Source: Reclinomonas americana ATCC 50394
Taxonomy: Eukaryota > Jakobida > Jakobea > Jakobida
Reading direction: 5' to 3'
Assembly (NCBI GenBank): GCA_048213135.1
Contig: PS015204.1
Span: 1-34,361, forward strand
DNA: 34,361 nucleotides
This document shows, in pieces, positions 21,452 through 30,169 of this stretch; positions within the stretch are counted from its first letter, which is position 1, and the number at the start of each line of letters is the position of its first letter. Both the position numbers and the translations under genes were made by a program. Under the pieces are notes generated by a model. The model did no database searches. It was not told the DNA's origin and saw nothing but the letters and a program-made list of their open reading frames with translations.

Positions 21452-23371
21452 CCTCTCTCTCGTCTCGAATCCTTCGTCTCTCTCTCTCTCTTTCTCTCTC
21501 TCTCTTTCTTTCTCTCTTTCTCTCTCTTGCTTTCTCTTGGGGTTTGCTCGTTCTTGTTCTTCTTTCTCCTCCTCCTTCTGTTTACTTTCCGTGGCAATCT
21601 TGTTCCTTCTCGTTCTCCTTGTCATTCTCCTTGTTCATTTGTGCCGCCCTCTTTCTCCCCCCTCATTCTCACTTTCTTGCGTTGTCCGTCTTCTCCTCCT
21701 CTTCCTCCGTCTCCGCCTCTCCCTGTCGTTCTCCTCCTCCTTCTGCCGTTTGGTTTTCTGCTTGTTCTCTCCATCCCGTTCTTGTTCTTGTTCTCGTTTT
21801 CCTCGTTCTCATTCTCCTTCTTGGTCATCTTGTTCCGCTCTCTCTCCTTGCGTTTTTGCTTGTTCTTCATCGCGTTCTTGTTTTTGTTCTCGTTCTCCTT
21901 CATGTCATTCTCCGTGTTCATGGTTTTCTCTCTCCCCTCCCTTGCGTTGTTCTTCTTCTCCTCCTCTTCCTCCATCTCCTCCCTCTCCCTGTCCGTCTCC
22001 TCCTCCTTCTGCCGTTTGGTGCTCTTCCTTCTGGTGACTATTGTGGCTGACTTTGCGTCATTGTTCCGTCTTGCAGTGCGATCCTCGCTGGGCCGAGCAC
22101 CAGCTCGGTTTGTGCACGTGCGCTTGTCTGCGTGTGATTTCTCTGCTAACCTTCTCCATCAAGGAACGTGCAACCTCACCATCTGCCAGGCCGGCTGTGC
22201 CATGAGGTTTGCGCGCCGTGTTATCGTGTCTCTCGCCACATGCGCTCATGGTGCTGTTTCTCTGCCATGACCAGCTCGACTGCCATGATGGTGCGTGGGT
22301 CTTGTAGTTTTGATGTCGCACGTACACACGCGGCGTAACTTTGGCTTCTCGTGACATCCTTGCTCTCTCTCTCTCTCCCTCTCTCCTTCTCTTCCCTCTC
22401 TTCCTCCCTCCCTCTCTTCCTTCTCCCTCTCTTCCCTCTTTTCCCTTTCTCTCTTCCTTATCTTCCTCTCTTCTCTCTCTGTCCTCCCTCTCTCTTTCCC
22501 TCTCTTCCCTCTCTCCCTGCCATGGCCACTCACCCACCCTTCTCTGACCACGCTCAGCTGAACACCAAGGGCGTGAACGTCAACCCCGACTCGCTCAACA
22601 GCTGGCTGAAGTCCAACGGCGGGTGCGTTTTTGGCACTCCTGGCTGTGAGAGAATCCTCTCCTTTCTTCCTCAACCAACTCTCGCGTCGCTCTGTGTACA
22701 GCTACGCTGACGGCTGCGACATTTACTGGTGAGAGATCGTCTCTATTTGCCTATCATTGCTGTCTCAGAGTTGTCTCACTGGCATTTTTTCGTTACAGGG
22801 GCAAGGTCTCCCCTCCTCACGCCTCACTTCCAGTCGGTGTTGTCGATGCTCACTGTGTGCTTGCGTGACAGGTCGACGCCTTTGGCAAGACTTCGTTCCA
22901 GGGCATTGAGAAGGCCGCATTCGAGGAGATTTGGTGCGTGTCCTGCTCTTCTGTGCTCTCGCCTGCCTGTCCCTGACTCACTTGCCGCTCTGATCAGCAA
23001 TGGCGTCAGCAATGGCCACGGCGTTGCGTTCGATTACCGCTGCCCCTCTCATTCGTTTAATCTAGAACAACTCACACCGCACGTTTGTTTCCGAGCAGAT
23101 CATCCTGAACGTGCGCGGCGGTTCGTTATCCTGGTCGCCAAATCGCCTGCGTCATGTCACACTCATTCTCTGTGTGCAGGAAGCCACTGGGTGCTCGCCA
23201 CCGGCTGCAGCAATGGCGCCATCGATGTGCACGGTTGCGTGACTGTGGCTTCTCTGATGCACTGTGAAAATGCGCACTCATGCATGCTTGATGCACCACC
23301 ACGCAGACCCGTACTTCAACGTCAGCTCATACACGATTGGCGAGGTCGTGCAGGAGGCTGTCTACCACTAA
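20859..23371 (+). CDS. Secreted C39-like (papain-fold) protein, paralogue 1 (244 aa, 12 exons)
   Basis: Exons: 20859-21176, 22077-22107, 22164-22206, 22275-22290 (16 nt), 22558-22622, 22702-22728, 22799-22805 (7 nt), 22872-22933, 22998-23022, 23099-23120, 23180-23233, 23307-23371. They total 735 nt with every phase closing. The protein starts with a clear signal peptide (MRAILSLLLATALLIACSG to about VAHA), then about 80 residues without a known domain, then a domain that fits the Peptidase_C39-like pattern: CDPRWAEHQLG, TICQAGCAMSSTAMM (candidate nucleophile Cys in GCAM), NPDSLNSWLKSNGG, WGKVDAFGKTSF, IILNVRGGSHWVLATG (candidate His in SHW) and HDPYF (candidate Asp). Such domains cleave or bind peptides, often extracellularly in eukaryotic microbes; its substrate is unknown. 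The paralogue at 30170 shares the splice pattern. Intron 1 is a 900-nt CT-rich stretch. Confidence 0.85.
21177..22076 (+). repeat. Pyrimidine-rich intron 1 of C39-like gene 1 with internal ~425-bp repeats
   Basis: Sense-strand CT/TTC-rich intron. A segment starting ctccttctgctgtttggttt (21313) followed by tctgcttgttc recurs near 21739 and in part near 22003, so it is built from diverged long tandem units plus (CT)n (about 21418-21450). No coding evidence. Confidence 0.7.
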
Positions 23372-24690
23372 ACATCAGCAGCACCTGCTGCTCACTCTGT
23401 CGTGGGATGTCTATTTTTCCTTCCCCTTCCCTCCACGCTCTCATCTCAATCCAATGAACAGCATGGGAGCGTGTTGGTTTATGTGGCTTGTCGGAGGTCT
23501 TGACTCTTTTCTTGCGCTGTCTCTCTGTCTCTTTGCTATCCTCGATTGTGACGGTTTTTGCTGCTGCTGTGGTCTTCATTGTTCTCGTCTTCTCGTCTCT
23601 CTCTCGTAGCGTTCTCATTGTCGCAAGTCACCCATTTCGCAGAATACTAGTCAGGCATTGCGGACCTCCTCTGCATCTTCTCTTCTCTCCCTGCACTCTG
23701 TCGTCCCTTGTGTTTGAAAATAGCTGTGGTCTTCCTCGTTTTCTTCTTCTCGTCTCTCTCTCGCCAGGCTTTCGTCGTATGAGTTACTCAGAATACATGT
23801 GCTGCTGCTGAGTTCTCCGTCGCTCTTTATCTCTCTCTCTCTCTCTGTCTCTCTCTCTCTTTCACTCACTCGGGCAATTGTTCCAGATCCAATCAGAATA
23901 TCGTCTCTTTCTCTGCCTCTCATGTCGAGGTTAGTTGCTGCTGCTGCAGCCGTGCAGACTGCTTCTCTCTCTGCCTTGAGTATCTCTTCCTCATCCCATA
24001 TCACTCCCTCGGGAGAGTCGTGCTTGCTTTCGTTGTGACCGCGGACTTGAAGACACCTTCGTTCACTCCAATCCTCCTCCCAAGTCTCACTCACAGTCTT
24101 CTACCGCCCCTTGACTCCTCCTTTCCTGCCACTGTCTCTCAACTCTGCTCCCCTGCTTTACGTGTGTGCGTTGTGGAGCAGAGGAAACATAGTCTTTGTT
24201 TTCCCTCGTAGTTATCGTCTCTCCCTCTCTCGGGTCGCTCCCTCTCAGTATATCGCTGTTAGCCCCTCCCTTCGAAGCGATTGTTGTTGCTGTTGCCGCA
24301 CTGTGCCTCCCTCTTTAGGTCTCCCTCTTGCCGTCGACCTTCACTCTCTCTCCTTTTAGATCTCTCGTCTCAATCATCTTCTTTCTCCCTTTTCTCTCGC
24401 ACTGTAGTGTCCATCTACCCCCTTCTCTTTCTCCTTTTAGATCTCTCGTCTCAGTCATCTCCCTTCTCCCTTTTCTCTCGCACTGTAGTGTCCATCTTCG
24501 CCCTTCTCCCTCATCCAAGTAACAAGGTATAGTTCGTCTTTTCATTGATCGATAACATTGTCGATCTCTTTTCTTCTTTTCTCTACAACAATAGTGACAA
24601 CAGGGGAGGGGGCGCAGAATGAGAGGGAGCAAGTGCTGCCTGCTGCCTCCGCATCTGCCTCCTCATTTTTTCCGTCATTTTGTACAGGAT
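23372..24690. repeat. Convergent intergenic region with several tandem and inverted repeats
   Basis: No gene is supported between the 3' ends of C39-like gene 1 (plus) and the EF-hand gene (minus). An 82-bp unit containing cttttagatctctcgtctca and ctctcgcactgtagtgtcc occurs twice in tandem (about 24352 and 24434). A gtggtcttc...cttctcgtctctctctcg block occurs near 23568 and 23726. The segment 24058-24190 matches, inverted, the segment 26590-26712 (see findings). Confidence 0.6.
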
Positions 24691-25329
24691 TTAGGCCTCG
24701 ATGGCGTGGTAGAACTCGTGAATGTGGGCGTCGAACTCGTCCTTCTGCACCTTGCCATCGTGGTTCCTAGTAGGGAAAGGGCGGTGAGTTGCACACCTCA
24801 AGGAGGATGAGGAGGCGGAGGCAGACAAGACTCACGTGTCGAGCAGGTCGAACTCGGCCTGCAGCGTCTGCTGGTCAGCCTTCATGACCTTGGCCTTCTC
24901 CTCGTCCGAGGCGAGCTCCAGGCTGCGGCGCACCAGCGACGTCAACAGCGCACTGAGAAGACGGAAGAGGAGGAAGTCAGTGACGGACGGTGGTGTGCAG
25001 AGAGAGGAGCAGTACACGCTGGTCGCAACTTGCACTCCTCGCGGTCAATGTAGCCATTGCCGTCAGCATCGAAGGTCTGGAGTGCGAGTGAGCAAGAGTG
25101 AGAGGTGGAGAGATGAAGAAAAGGTCACGGAAAATACGCAACTCGCCACAGCTCGTCGACCTCCACCTGGGTGAGCTTGCGAGCGCCCGGGCGGTGCAGC
25201 ACGTGCCTGTGGGGAGAGAGAGAGAGAGGAGACGAGGGGGTGGTGAGCCAGTTGTCCTTCTTCCACGCACAACGACAACACACGAAACTTGGCCATGTTG
25301 GTGATAATCTCGGCGAGGGAGGCAGCCAT
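24691..25329 (-). CDS. Small EF-hand calcium-binding protein (117 aa, 5 exons)
   Basis: Minus-strand exons 25329-25280, 25206-25143, 25076-25030, 24952-24836 and 24766-24691 total 354 nt and close in phase, ending in TAA. The start MAASLAEIITNMAKF is the first ATG after a TATA-like site. Two canonical EF-hand loops are visible: D-A-D-G-N-G-Y-I-D-R-E-E (about residues 41-52) and D-T-N-H-D-G-K-V-Q-K-D-E (about residues 93-104), each with Asp/Asn at positions 1, 3 and 5 and Glu at 12, so both should bind Ca2+. The helix between them is long and charged (LELASDEEKAKVMKADQQ). It is a cytosolic calmodulin-like sensor or buffer by family; no target is indicated. Two of its four introns start with the donor GTTGCG. 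The exon 1 donor (GTTGTC) was chosen on phase. Confidence 0.85.
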
Positions 25330-25422
25330 GATGATAGATGTGTTTGAAAGTAGTGAGGGAGGGAGGTGGTCTTTGCGTTCAGAAGGCGAGAAAGATTGAG
25401 TGTCAAGCTGGCCGGCAGTCGC

Positions 25423-25537
25423 CTTTTATGCGCCCGGCCGCATGCCAATGTGACTTGGCCTCCTCATGAATCGATTTGTCGTTTTTGCGCACAGTCTCAG
25501 TGGCGACCACTGGAGGCACTGGTGCAGCTCCCATTGG
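25423..25537 (-). promoter_or_regulatory. TATA-like and CCAAT-like sites upstream of the EF-hand gene
   Basis: On the minus strand ATAAAAG (25429-25423) lies about 95 bp before the start codon and CCAAT (25537-25533) about 205 bp before it, both at plausible core-promoter distances. No transcript start evidence is available, and short motifs of this kind occur by chance. Confidence 0.35.
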
Positions 25538-26099
25538 CTGCTCGGTTCCACTGCGTGGTGCATTTTGCCAGCGAGAGTGTGTGTGTGGGAAGGGGTGTAT
25601 TATACCGCGATCTTGTACAAATTGGTTGCTGCGAACGGCAGTTTTTCATTTTTCAGTTTATTCCCCCATGATTGCGTTGCAATTGCGTGGCCGCCAGGAC
25701 TGATGTGCGCGGGTGGGTATGCATGCCGGTGTGAATGTGCGCAACCGCCCTTGCATCACTCCCTCACTGTTGCAAGGGGCGCGTGCCGGCCACCACGTCG
25801 GTGGATGCTGGATTTGGAGGAAATTGTCGACAATATTTTCGAACTCAACCGAGTGCTCCGTCGGCATGCGAAGCCTGGTTCGTTTCTGGCATGAAGGGAT
25901 CGGACCAGGAGAAGATGGTCCCACGGACCTGGAGACGAGTCGAAGTTCCAGAGGGAACGCACACCCTCGTGATGACGTTTTGGACTTGGTCTTGAAGACA
26001 GCTGTTGCTTGTTTGTTGGTGAATGAATTGTTGTTGTGGAACAAGAGAGTGCAGACACAACACGTGACAAGCATCGGATTGCGTTCACTTCAAGAGTGA
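25538..26099. other. Intergenic spacer, no gene supported
   Basis: This stretch lies between the EF-hand promoter and the stop codon of the small minus-strand gene ending at 26100. Open frames cross it on both strands, but none has splice, motif or composition support. Its right part is presumably the 3' untranslated region of that gene. Confidence 0.4.
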
Positions 26100-26324
26100 T
26101 TACTCATCGTCGCCGCCTCCCATGTCTGGCATGCCGGAGAACGACAGGTTGAAGCCGGGCGAGTTGGTTGCCGTGGAGTGTTGGTCAACGCCACCGCTGT
26201 AGCTGGTGCTCTTGACCTGGGAGAGGGAAGGGAGGTAAGAAACGGGAGCATAGAGCGGGTCGTGAACGAGTTGTGTCTCCTCTTTGTTTCCACCAACAAG
26301 CAAGTGAAGGAGAGCAGGATGGAG

Positions 26325-26357
<33 letters not shown>

Positions 26358-26881
26358 AGAGAGAGACAGGGAGAGAAGTATAGAAGGACAATGACTGGAG
26401 TGAACGAATGCAGTGGTTTCGAGATCTAGAGCGACATGTCATTCCTTTGCTTCCACCAACACGCAAGTGAGGAAGACGTGAGCAGAGCAGAGAGTGAGAG
26501 GAAGGGGCAGGAAAGGAGATGAGAGAAGACTGTGGGCGAGAGACTTGGAGTTCAGAGTGAAACAAGACGGCAGCGGTTTTGTGAAGAGCTTGTCTTGTCT
26601 TTCCTCAGCTCCACCACACGTATAGGAGGGGAGTAGAGTTGAGAGACAGTGGCAGGAAAGGAGGAGTCAAGCGGTGATAGAAGACTGTGAATAAGACTTG
26701 GAGGATGAGTGAACGACGGCAGTAGTTTCGTGAACGGCATGTCTTTCCAGTGCAATGTCGAGCAGCGCAGGGCACAGAGAGAGAGAGGGACAGGAAAGGA
26801 GATGAGGGTTGAGAGTGAAAACGAGAAGGGGAATGACTTGCCTTTCCAATGTAATGGGGAGCAGAGCGGAGTAGAGTAGAG

Positions 26882-26934
<53 letters not shown>

Positions 26935-27220
26935 GACGACGACGAAGAAGAGAGAGAGACGACGGTACGGTACGGTAGGTAGGTAACGGTAAAACCGGTA
27001 AAAACTAAAACGTAAACGTACGTACCTTTACCCCTTTTTACCCCCTTTTCCCCNNNNNNNNNNNNNNNNNNNNNNNNNNNNNNNNNNNNNNNNNNNNNNN
27101 NNNNNNNNNNNNNNNNNNNNNNNNNNNNNNNNNNNNNNNNNNNNNNNNNNNNNNNNNNNNNNNNNNNNNNNNNNNNNNNNNNNNNNNNGTAGGAGGACGA
27201 GAGAGGAGGTAGAAGTAGAG

Positions 27221-27276
<56 letters not shown>

Positions 27277-27853
27277 AACCGTGCCAGTAAACGAGATGAG
27301 AGACTCGGAGGGTTCAGAGTGAAACAAGAAGGTGAACGACTTGCGTTTCCTGTGCTGTCACCGGCATAGAGCAGAGAGCAGCGTAGGATACAGAAAGAGA
27401 GAGAAGAGAGAGCGGGACAGGAAAGGAGTCAAGAGATGACTTGGAGGAGAGTGAAACGAGAGGGCACTGGTTTCGGGATATGACTTGACTTTCGTTCGCT
27501 TAAGCTTCACGAACAGCGAGCAGAGCAGTGCAGGGCACAGAGAAAGAGCGAGAGTGAGAGAGTGAGAGTGTGAGAGAAGAGAAGAGAGAGAGAGGAACAG
27601 ACGACACTGGCAAAGACATGGAGGGTTGAGAGTGATACAAGAAGGTGAACGACTTGTGCTTCCTTTGCTTTCACCTTCACAGAGCACAGCAGTGCAGGGT
27701 ACAGAGAGAGAGAGGAGGGCGGGACAGGAAAGGAGTCAAGTGATGATTCGGAGGGATACGAGAGGGCGCTGGTTTCGGGATGTGACTTGACTTTCGTTCG
27801 CTTCACCAGCAGTGGGCAGAGCAGTGCAGGGCACAGAGTGAGAGTGAAAGTGA

Positions 27854-27893
<40 letters not shown>

Positions 27894-28559
27894 AAGAGAG
27901 AGAAGACGAGAGACGAACGAACGACGGAGGTAGGTAGAGTAGTAACGAAGTAGTACGTACGACGTAACGTTCGTTTCGTTTCGTCGTCGTCGACCGACGA
28001 CGANNNNNNNNNNNNNNNNNNNNNNNNNNNNNNNNNNNNNNNNNNNNNNNNNNNNNNNNNNNNNNNNNNNNNNNNNNNNNNNNNNNNNNNNNNNNNNNNN
28101 NNNNNNNNNNNNNNNNNNNNNNNNNNNNNNNNNNNNNNNNNNNNNNNNNNNNNNNNNNNNNNNNNNNNNNNNNNNNNNNNNNNNNNNNNNNNNNNNNNNN
28201 NNNNNNNNNNNNNNNNNNNNNNNNNNNNNNNNNNNNNNNNNNNNNNNNNNNNNNNNNNNNNNNNNNNNNNNNNNNNNNNNNNNNNNNNNNNNNNNNNNNN
28301 NNNNNNNNNNNNNNNNNNNNNNNNNNNNNNNNNNNNNNNNNNNNNNNNNNNNNNNNNNNNNNNNNNNNNNNNNNNNNNNNNNNNNNNNNNNNNNNNNNNN
28401 NNNNNNNNNNNNNNNNNNNNNNNNNNNNNNNNNNNNNNNNNNNNNNNNNNNNNNNNNNNNNNNTTAGTTGTTTGTTGGTTCGTTGTTTGTTTGTTTGTTT
28501 GTTGTTGTCGTGTGGTCGGTCGTCGTCGTCGACGTACGGTACGACGAGAGAGAGAGACG

Positions 28560-28590
<31 letters not shown>

Positions 28591-28821
28591 GAGGGACAGG
28601 GGGGCATGAAAGGAGATGAGAAAAGACTGAGAGTGAAACGAGAAGGCGCTGGTTTCGGGTTATGACAACACAGAGCGCGCAGGGTGCAGCGAGAGAGAGA
28701 GAGAGAAGAAAAAAACAAAGAGTGGGCCACCACGCACACACACCTGATCATTAGTGCCCAACACAGTGGTGTCTGTGGACGCGTGCGACGATCCCTTCTC
28801 AATGCTTGTGGTGGTGCCCAT
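26100..28821 (-). CDS. Small two-exon protein with N-myristoylation-like start (64 aa), unrecognised
   Basis: Exon 1 is 28821-28744 (26 codons, ending ACTAATGATCAG before a GTGTGTG donor); exon 2 is 26216-26100, after a ctctcccag acceptor, ending in TAA. Phases match (0/0), giving 64 residues. It starts MGTTTSIEKGSSHAS; Gly2 with Ser6 fits the M-G-x-x-x-S/T N-myristoylation pattern. The rest is Ser/Thr/Gly-rich and ends FSGMPDMGGGDDE, with no known domain. The 2.5-kb intron (26217-28743) is packed with GA microsatellites, diverged tandem repeats and two gaps, so further exons could be hidden and the model may be incomplete. What supports it is two clean exons with good splice sites and a Met context. 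Confidence 0.5.
26217..28743. repeat. Repeat-filled intron: GA arrays, diverged tandem units, two gaps
   Basis: The plus strand is GA-rich (CT in the sense of the minus-strand gene). A degenerate unit recurs many times, with landmarks cagtgcagggcacagag, gggacaggaaaggag, gagtgaaacgag(a)agg and gcgctggtttcgggatatga; clear copies lie near 27440-27560 and 27720-27840, and weaker ones near 26420-26850 and 28590-28690. Gaps are 27054-27188 and 28004-28463. Sequence beside the gaps is stutter-like and is doubted in the findings. Confidence 0.7.
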
Positions 28822-29116
28822 GATGTCGAGTCCTTGTTCTCTCTCTCACACAACGACAACAAAGAAACAAATGAGGAGCACTGCGAGAAGAAAAGTGAGT
28901 GTTCAGAAATGTGAACATGCAGTCAAAATGCGAGAAGTTGCACGCGAGCCCGTTGCATACTGCGAGACATTCTCTCGCTCCGCTGCTTACAAACAGTAAC
29001 TGCATGCACGACGAACAACCACCACCAGTTGCATGCATATGCCTGATATCGATATTGCAATTGATCATGAAAATCGAGAATGCATTCAACCCTTTTTGAT
29101 GGCGCACACACTGTAA
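28822..29116. other. Shared 5' region between divergent genes, no gene supported
   Basis: This spacer lies between the start of the small minus-strand gene (28821) and the open frame on the plus strand that begins after a TAA at 29114-29116. A first exon for the plus-strand gene may lie here but could not be joined in phase. Confidence 0.35.
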
Positions 29117-29902
29117 AACCAATTCATCCACCACATCTACGCGCTCAACAGTTGCGTGGATGATCAAGAGATCACGTTTCGACGATATTGTGAAGTCGAC
29201 GTCGACGTCGTTCGTACTGTAGATCTCGGAGCTCGAGCCTCTCTGATTTTTCGATTCATGTTGGAGATGTGCGACTCGGGCGATCGCGCGGTCGAGGAGT
29301 GGGCAACGTTTCTTGGGCTGGATCTTGACGTCGGCCTCATTCCTCGGCTGTCGGCGTCGTCCATGGGCAGCGACATCGATGGACTCGCGGTCGCCTTTGC
29401 GAGAGTCGGGTCCGTCGCCGATGTCAAGGAGATGCCCATCCACGATGCCAGAGCAGCGCTTCTATCCCTGGGACTCAACGAGGGTGCGTCGGTGTCATTC
29501 TCTTCTTGCGATGCAGTAGTTGTTGATGTGCGTGCATTGCTGGCAGAGGAGATTTCGACTGTACAACAGGAACTGCAGCGCGTTTTCGTGAGACACATTC
29601 TCTCTCCGCTGAGGGGAACCATTGTTGATCGCATCTGCATCTTCTCGCCGACATCAGCTGTCGCGCGACAACGCCGTACACAAGAAATTGAGAAGCTCCG
29701 AGTGGACTCTGCAACCCCTCCTGCAGTCCTCGCGTCGCTCGAGCGGCGGCATGCCATGGTGCGTGTGTCTCCGTTTCTCACGGGCCCCGGAATTATTACA
29801 TTCGACAACATATCGATCTCACTCCGGTTTTTACGCATGCAGCTTTCTGAGTTGTCGTTTGAGGCCTGGCTCAGCCTCGCAAGTGGCGCAGACGAGAAGT
29901 GA
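29117..29902 (+). CDS. Unrecognised hypothetical protein, 5' end unresolved
   Basis: An open frame of about 261 codons ends in TGA at 29900-29902. It looks coding: even composition, few rare residues and alternating hydrophobic/acidic helices (QFIHHIYALNSCVDDQEIT near the start, then LIFRFMLEMCDSGDRAVEEW and LSFEAWLSLASGADEK at the end). No family is recognised. The frame has no ATG before Met at about 29259, and no acceptor AG precedes the open part at a suitable distance, so either translation starts at the internal Met (about 214 aa) or an upstream exon was missed. A minus-strand frame also crosses the region but has a Ser/Arg-rich composition typical of an antisense shadow. Confidence 0.5.
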   Translation, partial: NQFIHHIYALNSCVDDQEITFRRYCEVDVDVVRTVDLGARASLIFRFMLEMCDSGDRAVEEWATFLGLDLDVGLIPRLSASSMGSDIDGLAVAFARVGSVADVKEMPIHDARAALLSLGLNEGASVSFSSCDAVVVDVRALLAEEISTVQQELQRVFVRHILSPLRGTIVDRICIFSPTSAVARQRRTQEIEKLRVDSATPPAVLASLERRHAMVRVSPFLTGPGIITFDNISISLRFLRMQLSELSFEAWLSLASGADEK

Positions 29903-30169
29903 GGGAACCAGCCCCACCAGCAGCAAGGACACGCGCCGACAGCTGTGCTAATCCAAACAGGAATGCACTTTGTGGATCCGAACATGTACATTTGTCGCGT
30001 TTTCATTGCACATGAGGCGTTTTGTGTGTTTCGGAGCTCGAGCGCGCTGCGGCCGAACGCACCAAACCAGTGATTGCCTCCACAACCCACAACAGAACCA
30101 CGAACACGACGCAGCTATGTGATCCGACTCAGCCAATCAATCAACCAACCATACATTGTATCGTCCACC

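Noticed and set aside
25713-26099. A 128-codon plus-strand frame ending at 26099
   Set aside because: No splice or motif support; it is antisense to the probable 3' untranslated region of the small minus-strand gene.
29164-30090. A 308-codon minus-strand frame opposite the hypothetical gene at 29117
   Set aside because: Ser/Arg/Thr-rich composition typical of an antisense shadow; the plus-strand frame reads as better protein.
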